Shown here: one piece after another, positions 27,156 to 41,153 of the stretch
Layout: every line of letters starts with the position of its first letter
Position numbering within the stretch: the stretch's first letter is position 1
Assembly: GCF_035582795.1 (NCBI RefSeq)
Contig: NC_134365.1
Span: forward strand, 79,837,635-79,901,634
Length of the DNA: 64,000 bases
Direction of reading: 5' to 3'
Source: Mycteria americana
Taxonomy: Eukaryota > Chordata > Aves > Ciconiiformes > Ciconiidae
Position numbers and translations under genes: made by a program
Notes under the pieces: model-generated
What the model was told of the DNA's origin: nothing
Seen by the model: the letters and a program-made list of their open reading frames with translations, nothing else
Database searches by the model: none

Positions 27156-30100
27156 TCAAAATCTGATTACAAATTTGAGTAGTCACAGTCAAGAAATTGC
27201 TACAAATACCTCAGAAGTCTCTCCATCTTTTTATCTCTCCTAGGAAATTTCTATCCTTGTACCTTCATTTTTCCTAAAACTGTATCTTTGTGATTTCTGT
27301 AATTTAGGATGACAAGTTTGCTCTTCTCAATAAATCTGACCCAGTACTATGAAAATAATAGCTACTTCTGCCTTCCACCCACTCATTGTCTTAATGAAGA
27401 GGAGAATGTTGCTTGACCTTCTTCCAGTTGTGTGCCAGATGTATTGGAGCAGTGCCGTGTCTGACGTGAGCCCTGCACTTACCCCTTTATCTTTTCCTCA
27501 AGTTCTAGAGGCCGCCTCCAAATTTGTGGTACCAGATAATGCTCAGGAGTGATCATCACTCCAGTGAGAATTTCGCGTTGCAATTTATAAACTACAGCGA
27601 GTCTTTTCTAGAATAAGCAAACTGAAAAAAGGGAATTAGTGAGAAATTGAGGCAGAGAGGGCTCTCCATGAAGTCAGCTAAATCTAAGGACAGGATAAAA
27701 TTGAAACACTCCATGCCTTTTAGAGGGCTAGTTCTCTTGCAGTGTGTGTCTTCTTTTGCTCTAACCCACAAAAACATTGCCATCATTCTCACAGGAGCAA
27801 TAATATGGGCTTCTTTTTAATCATGTTCCAGTTACTCTTGTGCTTGATCTGGAAAGGAAAATACAGGAGGCCAATACTTGGCAAACTCTTTTTGTATAGC
27901 AGTTAAGAATAAATAGATGTACCATAGAGCCAATAATCAGAGAAAATTTATATTCAAAGCTGATTGTGAAAATATGTATTTCTTTTTTGAAAATGTTTCC
28001 AAACTTACTTGCCTTCTGCAATATTTCAAAGAAACTGTGTTAATTCAGATTTCCCCAGTTTTCTCTGTGAACTGTCTTCCTCCCTGAATAGTCCACGGAC
28101 TTTCACTGAAGGTACTGATACTTAAGATGACATTCTGCTCTTTGTCAGGGACTGCTGTTTTGACAGGATTATTTACATTGTGTAGATTATATTTCGAATG
28201 GTTTTTGGGCATGCATTTTGAAATTATTTTATTGCAATATTCAAGCTTTTGGGAATTCACCCTTTCCCAATAAGCTTTGAACTGCTCAAATATTAGTTGA
28301 AAGACAAGAATGAATCATAAACAGAATTGAGTAAAACTTAATTTTGCATTTCTAATGAGTTATTTACTGATTATCTCACCCACTTTTGCAGTGTAGAAAG
28401 GGGGAGGCACTTACAGATAAAAGCTGAGTGCCTGTAAACTCATCTTTTATTTGTATAGGATAATGCAACTCATTTTTACAGTTTCAGAGGAATGACACAG
28501 AACAATTTTTGTATATTTGTCTGTAATACACAGCATAGGTCGTAAAGCCAGACTGATTTTAATTAAAATAAATACAAATGAGAACAGGTTGAAGAAAGAG
28601 ATAAGCAAAACCTGGAAAGTTTTCTACATCAGAGCATGATTCAGGTTTTATAGCATATCTCCGCTCTGATGGCTACAGAGTTATGCTTATGCCTTGCCCA
28701 TGATCTGTTTGGGTCTTGCATTTTCACTTTAAAGAAGTTTACAGAAAAGTTTTCATTTATTAAAAGATTAGCGAGCGTCATACCAGTCCTATGGAGAGTT
28801 CAAAGTACTCAGAAGTTAAATGGATAGCTTGAAAAATGCCGAGTGAAATGGCACCTTTCAGTGTTCACAGCTGATTTTCCTATGTTTTGGAGCAATGTAA
28901 CTCTAAGCCAGCGTGTCACAGTACATGAAGTTCCTATGGAAGTCAGTCAGGATATATCCTGTAGGGTTGTTATGGAGCATGCAACCACGAAATATGGATC
29001 AGAAACGTAAAAATGGACCCAGAAATCTGCAACTAGTTAGGGCTGTGCAAGTTGTCCACAATAAAAACAGAAACTGCGTGTGATTTGTTTAGTTTGAGGA
29101 TATGTTTAGAAATTCAGAGTAAAAACTGTGTTTGTCCGAAGGTTTGTCCAAGTTCACTAACTCGCTTCCTGACTCTAAATTCATTGTCAAATAAAGCTGG
29201 GTTGATTTATAAACCGGTATCAAAATCATGCTGAACTTGTGGTTTCATATGGTTTAAACTGGCCATGCTACTAAACCAGGTAGCACTTGGTGGTTTTGGC
29301 TGGGTTTTGACGGGCTATTTTGAGTTCATTAGAGCCCCAAGCTCAAGGTGGAAAGCCCGGAGGTGCCAACCCTGCCCCGCTCCCCCCCGGGAGCCTTTGG
29401 CAGGGCTGCAGGAGTCGCGCAGGGGAGCCAGGTCGGCTTCTGCAAGGGCAGGGCTGTGAGAGAAGGAATCCGTCTTTCTCTCGGGAGTAGGGGCCCTTCT
29501 GTGCTTGGTCGCAGAAGAAAGCGTGCGTGTGTCTGTAAAGAGCTGCAAAGCTGATTTGGGGAGTATGCGTTCAGGCCGAGGAGGTACTGCTGCAAGTTCA
29601 AGACTTATTTTTCCAGTTGTGAGTTGAGAGCGTTTCTACTTGCGTTATTATGTCTACTAGTATTAACCTCTTTCTTCAACGCATGCCAGATTTTATCAGC
29701 AATATATGTTTTGAGAGACGAGTAGCTATTTTTGGAATGGGGCTTGTGTTTCCGTGACTGCTTCTTCTGCATCTGTCTTTGGTGATTCGGGAGCAAATTC
29801 ATCCACTTGTCTTCTCTGAAGTATAACCCGCTGTGCTTCTCCTATTATGTTCATAATTTCACATATTAAATTTATTCCTCATGCCGTATTTATTTTAAAA
29901 CTTTATTCAGTCACGTGTCTCTGTGCATTTAAAAGGAGCCACAAATATTTACGAGGCAATTTTAACGCTTACCAATTACTTTTGTGGGGCTTGGTATTAG
30001 AGTAGGTACTTTAATAGCGGTGGTTGTATCAACCTTGGCTGATGTTTCCTAATTATTCATATCTAGAAGTGTTATCAGCCATCACAGAGCGTTACCAGCA

Positions 30101-33100
30101 TCATTTTAAGCTCTCTTCACCTTCTTCAGTCTGGGTTTTATTTGAAAAGCAGACATGCAGTCCCCAGTGAGAATTAAAGTAGAAGCATTAGCTTGCAAAA
30201 TATATGCCAATGACCTAATGATTCTGACATTTCCACAATACAAGCTTTACAAGAAGGCATGCAGACAGCAAAGTCTGTTTTTCTATCTCATATTTTTTTA
30301 ATGGCTAAATGTTTGGAGGAAACAAAATGGATTTATTCTGCTCAATCCAGGGTATAATATCAGGACTTATCCGGTTCCGGGCCCCAGGGCTTCAGACAAC
30401 TAACAAAACACATCTTACTTCTGCTCTGCTAGTTCTCTGTTATGCTTTTCACATGCAGGAAGAAAGAGTAAAAGCATAACCCAATTGAATAAAGCAGCAT
30501 GGCCTGCTATTCTTTGCTTATGAAGCATCACATGATAGACACCAAATTAAGAAGAACCCCCCACCTGTGGTTAAGTATATATGCAACTGTCAAGCCGTTT
30601 TATAAAATATAGAGGGAATTTTACCATCCCCTTTGCTGCCAGAGAGCAGGAATATGTTAAAAATGTTAATGTCTTACCAAAGCATGCTTCATTATTTTTG
30701 AATAATCCAGTGATTTTACGCCATTTAAATAAAATCAAGGATGCTGCTCCCCAGTTTATTTTGAAATGCTCCAGCTTTTCAAATCTTTTGCTCTGATATA
30801 TGGAAAGAAAACTAATCTGAGGTTCTTCTTGTAGAATTTAAGTTGCAATTTGTTTTTTGGCTATTCAGTCACTGTTTATGTAAGGATGTATTGGGATAGG
30901 GCTGTCTGCCATGATATGGTAAAAAAAAAATAACATCTTTTCTAATAAAAATAAGATGCTATTTAAACAAGAAGTTAAAAGAAATCTATCCTCTCCATTG
31001 ACCTTTCAGACTGTGGTAAGCACAGAACACATAGTGCCAATTTTATGACACAGTCGCGTCAAATAGATTGTCTATGATATATTTTAGTTGCAATTTCAAA
31101 GAAGGTTTCAATCGTGAGAGTTAGAAGGAAAAACTCATTCAAATGTGCTCTCGTTACTTTTTGTACAGTAACTTCATGGACCAACCACCTAACACCTAAG
31201 ACATGCCATATGCAAGAACGTGCCCTTGACCACAGGGCTTTCTAGTTCATTTGCTTGAAGTACTCTAAATTTTTCCCATCGTTGCCCTGAGAAGTTACAA
31301 GCAAATCTGATGGTGATGTCAAAGTCTTAGAGGTGTCTGGCATTTGTTCGGATACTAGCCTGGCAATTTTGTCTTTTGTGTTTTTCCTTCCTCTCCCTCT
31401 TTTGCAGGCTTTATCTACTTAGGTGATGAGTGAGTTGCGGTGATTTCTTGTATCTACGTATATTAGGGTCCTTGCAGCAAAAGGGCTTAAATTTCAGAGG
31501 TGACCTGTGTACATTAAAACCCTGTAAATTTGGATTGTTTTCTTGTGATACAGTGTTCAGTAAATAAGCAATGAAGGACTCGCTTCAAATTCATTAGAAG
31601 GATCTGTACCACAGTTGCCGTTGCTGACTTCTGTGACAGAAATATTTCAAATACCTGGCTATAGACCAAGGAAATGCAGGCTTCAAAAGCGGCTCGTCAC
31701 CGTGTGTGAAATCCCAGTCCTTGCAAAGCATAAGAATCATTAGTTGCTTTAGCCTGATATTAACATGACTCCTTTTCTGCAAAAATTTCTTCCCTGCGGT
31801 TGCTGTGTCTCTCTGTGCATATAGAGGAAAAGCATTGCTAGTGCCATCATTAGTGGACGGCATCTTTCTTTTCTTTTTAACGTGGGCTTCTATTTGCCGC
31901 AGAGGTGAAAGCTGCGGAAGCCTTCTGCCTTTGAAGAACTACTTAAGATGAAATGGTTCTGAAGTGCATTTAAGGGCGTTTACTTTAGGCACTTTATTTT
32001 TTTCTTTATTTTTATTCCTATTGGAATTGGCTAATGTTATTCATTAAACTAACAATTTCTCCCCTGCCTGTTCTTAAGTGTGACTTGTGACCTTGCAATC
32101 TGTGTATTTTGTCATCACAATGTGTTACCATGGAACTGATTTTGATGTCATGAATAAGGGCATTGTGAGTTTCCACGTTCCCAAGCATATTTGAGACACA
32201 GGTTTGGAAACAAAAATGACTTCACCAGTTAAATATTGTTAGATCCTATAGTATATCAAAGGTAAGAACACTTGTGCCCTATATTCCTTTACATAGAAGA
32301 ATCTAAGGTTAGGAATTTCAAAGCAGGTATATACAAGAATGACACTACAAATAACATTTCACAAGATTAAATATTTTGTGAGAGCATTGAACTCTAACCC
32401 CTTTATATTACTGTAGACAAAAATCTTTCATATTGTTCGTGGAGACTTCTCAGACTGTCTAATATGGAGCCTATATAAAGAGGAAGAAACGCTGTCTGCA
32501 TAACAGCGCTTGGATGCTGCTGGGACTTAACTCCTTCAAGACAATAACGGCCGAAGGGAATTTTCCGCCTGAGATCGCTCGCAGGCAGACAGAGGGCAAT
32601 GTAACATTGAAGCTGAGAGTGATATTTGGGCATTTTTCAGAAGAGAGCCTTACACAATGCACAAAGGAAAAATATACTTTCCTTGTGCAGCAGAGCGCGT
32701 GTATTGCGTGCCTTAAATTAAACAGAAAGCAACGGTGATTTACCTACCAACATGACTTGACAATTGAATCCCTTGTCAAGCTGTTCCCCAGGGTGTTTAA
32801 TTCATCACAGTTAAAGGGTTGATCAGATTCTGTAGTAATTAAAAAGTTTGAAAAGCCTCAAGTGAGGTTAAAATCCCGGGTTGCATAAAAAGTACTAGTG
32901 TATCAGTGACCTCGGACATATTTCTGTTTATTTGCTCTGCTATTTTTTTTTTCTCAGTTGAGACTTACCCATCCTTTGCATTTTACACTCTAGCCCGGTA
33001 CTATTTTGCTCCTGGCACCAGGCAAATATGTCCTCATTAAGTAAAATTTATGCTAATACCATTCTGATTAGCCAGCAGTCATTGATATTCACTCTCATTA

Positions 33101-35329
33101 GCTAAATTGGTTCGCTGGAAGACATCCCACTGAGGATTTTTTTTTTTCTGTTTTAAGTGGAATATAAAATGTATGGATTCGCAGAGATGACAGATGATGA
33201 TAATTATACCCTGTGTTTACTCGAGCAGTTTTTTTTTCCTAAAGGCTCCCAAAGTACTTTGCAGCATTTACATCTGCAAGGAGAGAGAAGACTCTTTTTT
33301 TCCCCTTCTGAGAAAGAGCCGTTGTCAGAAATACAGAAGCCGTTCTGGTTTCACTGTTATTAGGACAGATTACACAAAGGGATCTTCCATTCTGAATTCA
33401 GGAGCACTTTTTAATGAGGCAGAATGCAGGTCAGTTCATAGGAAATCTAGCTGGGGAATAAATTCAATTCATGCAGTAATGGGACTTTATACATACAATC
33501 TTTTTGGAGTAAACTTGCGACTCTGACTTACCATCTCTGGGAGCTTTGCCTGCAGTAATATTGCAAAATTAGCCTCAGTGTGAACCTTTCATCAAAATTA
33601 CAAGGATTCTGTCAGCCCACTCTTACACATCTTGGTTGAGAGGACTAATAATTTCAGCTGAGAATTTTATTATGTTTTCTCGTGTTAAAGCATACACGAT
33701 TAATTCAAGCCATGGCTTAATACAGTCTGGTATGATGCTGTGATGAATTAGCAACCATTTTCTGCCAACTCTTTTAAAGGGCTCTTGTTATGCAGGGATG
33801 ACCAAGTAGGAAGCTGTTATTGCCAAGGTGTGATAATCTTGTCATTATCACTTTTAGGGCTAAGAGTATATTTCTTTGTATCGTAGCCTCCATTTCAAGT
33901 GCCAGATGGAAAGCAGTGATCCTAACGCCTTACATTCTTAGTTATATTAAAAAAAAAGGTCTCAATAGACATCTGTCTCCATATGCAGGCATATCTGTCC
34001 TTTAGAAACTCTGCCCCTATATTCATCTGATAAAGCTCTTTTTACCCTTAAATATTGGTACTGTGTATACTCTGTTTTCTTTTAGAGGGAAAAAATTTCT
34101 CTGGTCCATTGAATCCTTGACCTCACTAGAAGGATTATAAACAAGGATGTCTTTTCATACTGATTTTATACCTTTTGAATCTGTAATCAATACTACTTCA
34201 TTTCGGCTGCCAACCAGCAAGCAGATGGCAGCAACCATTGACCATTGGCAACGGCACGATGGGAAACGCTGGCCTACAGTGACCTTCGACTGGGCTTGAA
34301 ATTCCTTGGTTTGTCTTTGTCTATTGCCCACCGCCGAATAGTTCACATCACTCCTGTGCAATAATTGCCGTGTTTTCACATATGCTCTTCCGTTTCAAAT
34401 CGTCTCACTCTTTCGTCTCACTCTTATATTGATCTAATCTTTTCTTCAGTAATCAAAACTAATTTCACATCCAAAAGATGCTTTGGAGGGGAGATCTGTG
34501 ACCACAAACAGTAACATGAAACCACCCAGATGCAGATAAATTGCCATTCTCCCTCACTGCGCAGAGAAATTGCGTCCTAATAGTACGGCAATTACTTTGT
34601 TTCCATGGTGATGTGTGTGCGTGAGAGCACGCTATAAATTATGTTTGATGTTTATAAACAATTCCATTTATACTGAATTATACATACTATTTGTATGCTA
34701 ATATCTGAGATGCACATCCAGTTATCTCACAGCAATAGAATAGCAAACAGAAAGCTGAAAGTTTTGGGAGCACTGCAGTGATGAACCATGTGATTTTTTT
34801 TTTTTCCCTGCGTTTACATCCAAAGCAAAAACTACATGAGCTGAATCTGTTTCCTTATCATATGGTATACACTTAATAACTGAAAAAAAAAATACTAGAA
34901 AGAAGATCTCACAGAATTAACAGATTTTTTTGCTGCTCATCGTCATTACTATACCGGGGTTTTGTCCCAGAAGGTACAAAACATTTTGGTTACAATTCAG
35001 CAAACCGTTTCTGTGCATGCTCATTTTTAAGCCTGTGAAGTGATAAAATATCTTAGTTCAATGTCCTAAAATGCCTTTCTTTCCCCGTTATTGTTTAATA
35101 GCAAAATATTTTCTGTGTTTTCTTTTTGGCACTGAACTTTCACGAATACTGCAAAACCAACAAAGTACCGTCAGCATTTGCTCAAGTAAGGTAATAAATT
35201 CACTTCAGTAGAAGCTTGTTTGCTAGCCACAAATAATTGTCAGGGACAAAATGGGGCTATTACTACTATTTAATATGGCCGCAAGAACAGTTGCAGTGAA
35301 GGCAAATTTTAAGAATACGCATGTGAATA
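27156..35329. other. Non-genic, AT-rich DNA
   Basis: No coding exon recognised. A small GC-rich spot lies at about 29330-29480 (GCTCCCCCCCGGGAGCC). The remainder is AT-rich with few repeats and includes the candidate conserved cluster at 32740-34400. Confidence 0.6.
32740..34400. promoter_or_regulatory. Candidate conserved non-coding cluster
   Basis: A repeat-free, AT-rich stretch rich in homeodomain-like cores (GCTAATACC, GATTAGCC, CATTAGCTAAATTGG, GATTAATTC, GAATTAGC) and, near 34200-34260, NFI/CCAAT-like motifs (GCTGCCAACCAGC, CCATTGGCAA). This texture is typical of developmental enhancers. The call rests on pattern impression only, without alignment. Confidence 0.25.
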
Positions 35330-35525
35330 GCCACCGGCAGGTAGAAACGCGCGGAGGAGGGCGCAGCTCTGAAACGAAGGCGTGCTGTCAATAGCAACAC
35401 GTTAGAGGCACGAAGGGAATCCCTCCTCCTTCCTCCTCCGTGGCTGGGGAAGCACAGTTCACTTCTGCAGCTCCTTGGCCACCGGCCAGCGCGATTAAAA
35501 CGCTGCACCCTACCTCGGCGTGCTT
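35330..35525. promoter_or_regulatory. CpG-rich patch 1, island-like
   Basis: GC-rich interval with many CpGs (for example AAACGCGCGGAGG and CAGCGCGATTAAAACG) in an AT-rich, CpG-poor neighbourhood. No exon is recognised at its edges. Could be an enhancer or the promoter of an unannotated non-coding RNA. Confidence 0.35.
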
Positions 35526-35899
35526 TAATTGCTGCCTACACACTTTGCGAGTGGTATTTGTACTTGTTTAGCTTGGGACCTTTGATAGGCTTAGCAGCCA
35601 GGCTGGAAAAGGGAAGCAAACACAAGCGAACAAATTTATGTTAACAGACGGTAAGTGTTCGTACTGCATAACACCTGTGGGCAGACACGTAGACAGCGGT
35701 GGGTATGCCATTTAAACAGCAAGAGAGTGCCATTTACCCATTGTTTAGGAGTAAAAGGAATACATTGCATTAAATTTGTTCTTTGGCAGTCATCCCAGTC
35801 AAACTGCCATGCTGGTTAGCTGTGGACGCCCCTGTATTTACATTAAAATAGTTTGGAAAATTTCGCCTTTATTCATGCCCTGAGTATGCAAACATGATC

Positions 35900-36060
35900 T
35901 CCTCCGCGCGAGCTGCAGGCGAGGCGGCGAGGTGTGCCGAAGGCTGGGCTTACGCCTCTCCGGCTCCTCGGTCCGCGCCGTGGCTGTTTGCTGGCGGCAG
36001 GGCAGCCTCCCAAGGGCAGCGATCCCGGTCCGGTCCCCTGAGCGGATGAGGTCCCCCGTG
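35900..36060. promoter_or_regulatory. CpG-rich patch 2, densest in the window
   Basis: I count about 19 CpG in roughly 180 bases (CTCCGCGCGAG, GGCGAGGCGGCGAGG, GGTCCGCGCCGTGG, CCGGTCCGGTCC). Open frames overlap it on the minus strand but none resembles a protein family. Together with patches at 35330-35525 and 36610-36660 it forms a 1.3-kb cluster about 11 kb downstream of WNT7B. Confidence 0.4.
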
Positions 36061-36609
36061 CCTTTGATTTCCTGACGCATGCCACTGCCAAAACAACACA
36101 AATGGAATATTTACTTTATTAACTGGGGCGAGGGGGTGTTTGTTGTTTGCCTCATCCGCATCTGGAGTGACTCTGCAACCTGTGCTGAAGATGTGTAACA
36201 ACACGCTGTCATGGCAGCACGTTTATTTTGCACTGACCTGTCACTGGTCTTGGAAAGGAAGACACTTGCCACCGCCTTTTGGGAAAGCACCAAGAAAACA
36301 AATATGACACAAGGCTTTCCAATTAATAGAGGCTGAATATTGTGGGATTCAGTAGGAAGCTGTTAGCATTATGACAGGGCTGCAGTGTCACTTGAGAAGA
36401 GCCCTGTGCTTGTGCACCGACTGCATCTCCCTCTTCTCTCTCAAATAATTTCTCCATCATTGGCCACCGAGTGCTCTCCTGAGCTGGTGCCGTGATAAGC
36501 AGAAATGACCGCACTGATGCCAGAATGCTGGTTTTCCAGCAGTTCGCCTGTAGCTCCCAAAATCAAGCCTTGGAGACTTGCCTTCTGCCCTCTTCTCCCC
36601 CAGAGGATG

Positions 36610-36660
36610 CAGAAGCGGTCACCACGCGACGGCGCGGAGAAGTCGAGCGCTTTTCGTGGC
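36610..36660. promoter_or_regulatory. CpG-rich patch 3
   Basis: Nine CpG in about 50 bases (AAGCGGTCACCACGCGACGG, CGCGGAGAAGTCGAGCGC). Part of the 35330-36660 cluster. Confidence 0.3.
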
Positions 36661-39600
36661 TGAAAATAACTCTAGCCATGAATTGCCTATGGTACGGCTG
36701 TTGGTATGAGTATTTGTGCGTTTCGCAAATGGCTGTGGTGATGTTAAAAGAGCCGTGCTAGTCTGTGCATTGCCACACCTGGCCTGTGCTCCCTGGCTTC
36801 CCAGGTTTGAGTTGGTCTCCCTGAAGTGTCCTCTGCTACACCTGACCTCAGGTTCAAGTTCTACCAGGGTTTTCTGAATGAAGGAAAAGGGGAAACTACC
36901 CAGTCATTGGGCAATATTTCACAAACGAGATCTCAAGTCTGGCCAGTAAGCTCTTATTTAATCACTGGTGTTTATTTTAAAACTGTGAGAGAATATGACA
37001 ACCTGGCTTTGTTTTAATATTAGGCTTCTACTATTTAAATGTTGTTTTCTTTGGGGTTTTTTTTTCTTTATATTCCCACTATCTTTTAAAAAATACTCTT
37101 AACACCTTTTGGCTTTATATATTTATCCAAGATGAAGCTGTCGGTATATTCCAGTTTTGTTTGTTTCAGGTATCTGAACTTGGAAGATTGACATCTTATA
37201 ATATATAGTATATAACTGAGAAGGCTTAGAGAGAAGAAAAAGAAGGAGCTGTCTTCTTTTGGAACTGGAATATGAAACTCCACCACTGTCACATGGTTGG
37301 TCTTTTTACCAAAGTAGGAGGGGAAGAAAGATTATGGGCTGTATTTGAACAGAAACATTCAAAAAGATAACATGCTCCTTAAGCTAGGAGTAAAATGATT
37401 TTCCCATCATGCACACACACACAAAAAGAATCCTGAAAAGTATTCTCTTTCCAAGGGAGCACAAAAATTTATAGTTCTGGGATTTCTTGGATCTAAGATA
37501 AGGTCTGGTTTGGACCAGCCAACTTATTTCATTCTGATAGTTGTGAAATCTTTTTGTTTCTTGTTTCTTTCCCTTTTTTGAGCTTTCAGCTTAAATATAC
37601 TAAAATATATAATTAAAATTAAATAAAAATGAAGACATTGAGGAAGCCTACTGTAAAAAGTTTTCTTTCTTGCCAGTGTCACATTTTTGTGATCAATTTG
37701 AGAGATTCATCCCAACTCTACCTTATTTTGATCTTGATTAACCTCTCTTTTTTCACCAAAGAAAAATTTTTGAAACGTTCTCTCACAGGTTTGGGGGTTT
37801 TTTTTCCAACCAAGGTAAGTGTGTGCACCTGTTATAGGACAGATGAATGTGTGCAACCCTGCCAGCCTCATGACTGCTGCAATCGTATACTGAGTAGGAT
37901 CTGTGCTAACATTACTGTTCTGCACAGACTCCATCTTTTCAGTAGTTTCAATTTTTTAAGCTTCATGTGACTGCTTTTATGATTCTTTTTTCTTTCTGGT
38001 GCTTCTGTTGAGTGTGTAAGCTACATTATCATTTTGAGATTAATCCTGAAAATGCCTTGTTGAGAGCTATTTTTTTCAATAGCTGAATTACTGAAAGGTA
38101 GTAAAACATGGGAATTCTGCTAAACACAAAGCTTTTAAACAAAAAGTGTTTCGAAACTTTCAAAACTGAAATGGGATATTTAGGATGAGGTGTTCAAAAG
38201 TCAGAGTCAGAGGGATTTAATCACTTTTGAAGCCAGACTTAGAAAACCCTCTCATTTATGTCATGGCATCTTCTAGTCCAGCCCTGCTGGACATAGAGTC
38301 GGAGCTGAATTTGGTGATAACCGTCACCTTTGACAAGTTTCAAGTCGGGAGCTTGAGCAGGGCCTAATTTGATTTATTGCTCCTTAAACTGATGCGGCTT
38401 ACCTTGCAGTCATCCACGGTTGAAGGGTAAGCTCAGTTCCCTCCTCTTCCAGCTGGAGACAGTGGGAGCAGGCAAACACTTCACTGCTCTGAAGTGCCAG
38501 CAGAAAGGCTTTCGGGACTGTGGCCAACACCCTCTACAAGTACTTTTTGGATCCGTCTCAGCTTGAGTAGAGACATTTGAACAGGCATCAGCTTGTGAGG
38601 GAGTGTAGCTAACTAAAAAGCTGAAGTGGAGAAAGAAGCTCAAGTGAACCTATCTAGGGAAAAGAGGCGTCTCTTGAATGCAAAAGGTTTTAATCAGAAA
38701 ACTGAGGGTACTGTTTTTGAAGGAAAGCAAATAGAGGTCCTCGGAAAAGCATCCATTTGGCTGGTTTTTAAAAAATTTGATTCCTGTTTGTTCTCTTTGC
38801 TGGTGGGTAGTTAGGGATGGGGAGAAAATTTCAGGAATAACTGAAAACAAAAATTGTCAGTGCTGGTAGTTTCACTAAATGTTTTACATATACATGAGTT
38901 GCTCATACAGAGTCAACGACTACAAAAACGGTTCAAATACTAGTAGAGGGCATCTGACATTAATTCTTAATTTCCACCACAGGAAACCATCGCCAAAGGG
39001 GTGTATGACCTCTTGTTATCTGCTTGTAAAAATGTGTTGAATGAAAATGAGTACTGCCCCTCATTTTAAAAAGTGATATGATTTGAAAAATATGCACTGA
39101 TTAAAAATAAACATTTTCCACCCATACATTATCATTTTAATATTAAGTTTGCAAATACAGTCAAATCATACAGTAGCACTACCGGGGAGTGTTTATGGCT
39201 CATTGCTTCCTACTTCAGATCTTTGAGACTGAAAGCTGGTATTTACACATACCTCTAAAATGGTGATATCTCTAGATGAGCTAATGGGAGCATTACGTGC
39301 ACTCAGGAGTTGCTGTTTTATGAGCCTGAAGACTAGAGAAGCTGAGAATGAGTAAAGTCGTTGGGAACAAGGAAATTTGATGTTCTGGCCTGATGCCTGT
39401 ATCCTTTTGCTATTACTTTTTCCTTTTATAAAATGAATTTGATAATTTTATTGGATATCACATTCTATTTCATGGAAACTTTCAGCACAGAATATGTGGA
39501 CTGTTGCAAAGGGTTTGGAGATGGAGAGTGCTAGGGGTATAATTAGTCAGAATTAGTGTGGGTGAAAAAAATCCAGGATATTCAACTTCTGTAAAGAGAC

Positions 39601-40669
39601 CTTCAACCAGAATAAAAGAATCTTGTTCAGAGGCTTATACCAAGAATAAAACGTATTATTAATGCTTAGGAGTGGCTCTGTTTGACTAAGAAAATGCCAT
39701 TAGAACCAAGTATTTATGACTAAACACACTTGAATAGAAAACATGCAGAGAAAACTCTCGGTAGTTCATTTGTCAAAAACTGGCTGAACTGTAGCCCTGT
39801 AATAATTATGTACTGGATATCACAGGCAAAGAAGCTGGTGACCACAAACTGACTTCCTCATTCCTTCTCCTTCCTCCAGGAGTGGTTTGGATTAGGTAGT
39901 CAGCTGAAACTTCCAAAGCACATATTTTCTTACCGTGCTGCTGCGACCTATCTCCAGGTATTTCTTGCTTAGATTCCCACTAAATGCTTTTCTTTTCCCC
40001 CCTTGTGTCCATGAAATGAAAAGTTTATCGGTGCATTGACTTAGTTAAATGCTTCCCAAGTCCCCCTGCATGCGTGCACAGAAACACACACACAAATGCA
40101 CAGAGAGGAAAGCAACCTATGCACTGAAAAAACACGACTGGGCATTGCCGAACGTAATCCAACAACTCTCTGGTTCCTTGTCCTGAACAACAGATATTCT
40201 GTATCACCTTATATTAACAAACAAAAGACTTTTTCCCACGCCATTATATATTTACATTAGCCTACTGTTCAAGCTTGGCATGTTAGCTTCCTAAGACTAT
40301 TTGATCCCAGATGAAGTTCTGTGCCAGAATTGCTGGAACAAAATGCAGTGGGCAGACAAACCTGTCCTGCTGCATTGCTTCTAGCCTTTTAAAAACAGAA
40401 AGCATTTGTCTGACTCATTACTGTAAATGTACTAACAGAGCATACCGGTGATGATTTTCTGACTGAAAGTGCCTACATCTGCTCAAAAGGTTAACACGGG
40501 TGCAAAGTAAGTGCATATCATGACACATTTGTTGATACCAGCCAGGGGCAAATATTAAGTAGCTTATCTTTTAAAGAGAGAGATAAGGAAGAAAGGTTGT
40601 GAGGTGCTTGCCAGTAAACGTATATTCATCACAACTGATGCTCCCATGCATTGCAGTAACCGCGGCAGG

Positions 40670-40872
40670 CAGGGCTTTTAATTAGAGCCCCTGACCGAAA
40701 AGCAGGACATCTGAATTGTAGCCCTGACTCTTGACTTTTGCTGGGGCCTTTGGCAAGTGATTTAGAGCTAAATTAGGCTGCCTCCTCTTCCTGGGGGGGG
40801 GGGGGGCTGGGGAAGGGGGTGTTCACACATCTCCATTTTCTCCAACTGCAAAATCAGAGCTTTTTTGCTTTT
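40670..40872 (+). mobile_element. MIR-like SINE remnant interrupted by a G14 tract
   Basis: GAATTGTAGCCCTGACTCTT, CTTTGGCAAGTGATTTAG and TCCATTTTCTCCAACTGCAA occur in the order of the MIR body (TTCTAGTCCTGGCTCTG, CTTGGGCAAGTCACTTA, CAGTTTCCCCATCTGTAAA). A G-rich insertion, including 14 consecutive G at 40793-40806, separates the last two blocks. Confidence 0.6.
40793..40825. repeat. G14 tract and G-rich run, quadruplex-prone
   Basis: Fourteen G followed by CTGGGGAAGGGGGTG on the + strand. Several G-runs in under 35 bases meet the simple G4 pattern. Lies inside an old MIR-like SINE remnant. Confidence 0.85.
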
Positions 40873-41094
40873 CTTTGAGACCTACAAACAAAAAGACCTA
40901 CAAATGAAAGAAAGAAGTGTTATCAGGTGTTCTTATGATGCTGATGGCACAGTGCATCTGGAAGGAAATGTGGAAAATTTGTATCCCTGTATTTCAGTAA
41001 GAGGCCACAAAATCCACTCCCCTTGAAAAGGGGAAAATTGAGGAAGGATCTTAGAGAAATTGCTCTGAATATCTGCAGTGTGTATTTTTCAAAT

Positions 41095-41153
41095 ACGCAC
41101 ACACATATATTTATATATTTTACTATATTTACATATATTTGTATGTGTGTGTG
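41095..41153. repeat. CA/TA/TG simple repeat with self-complementary ends
   Basis: Begins CGCACACACATATA and ends TATGTGTGTGTGTG, so the array can fold back on itself. Microsatellite downstream of WNT7B. Confidence 0.85.
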
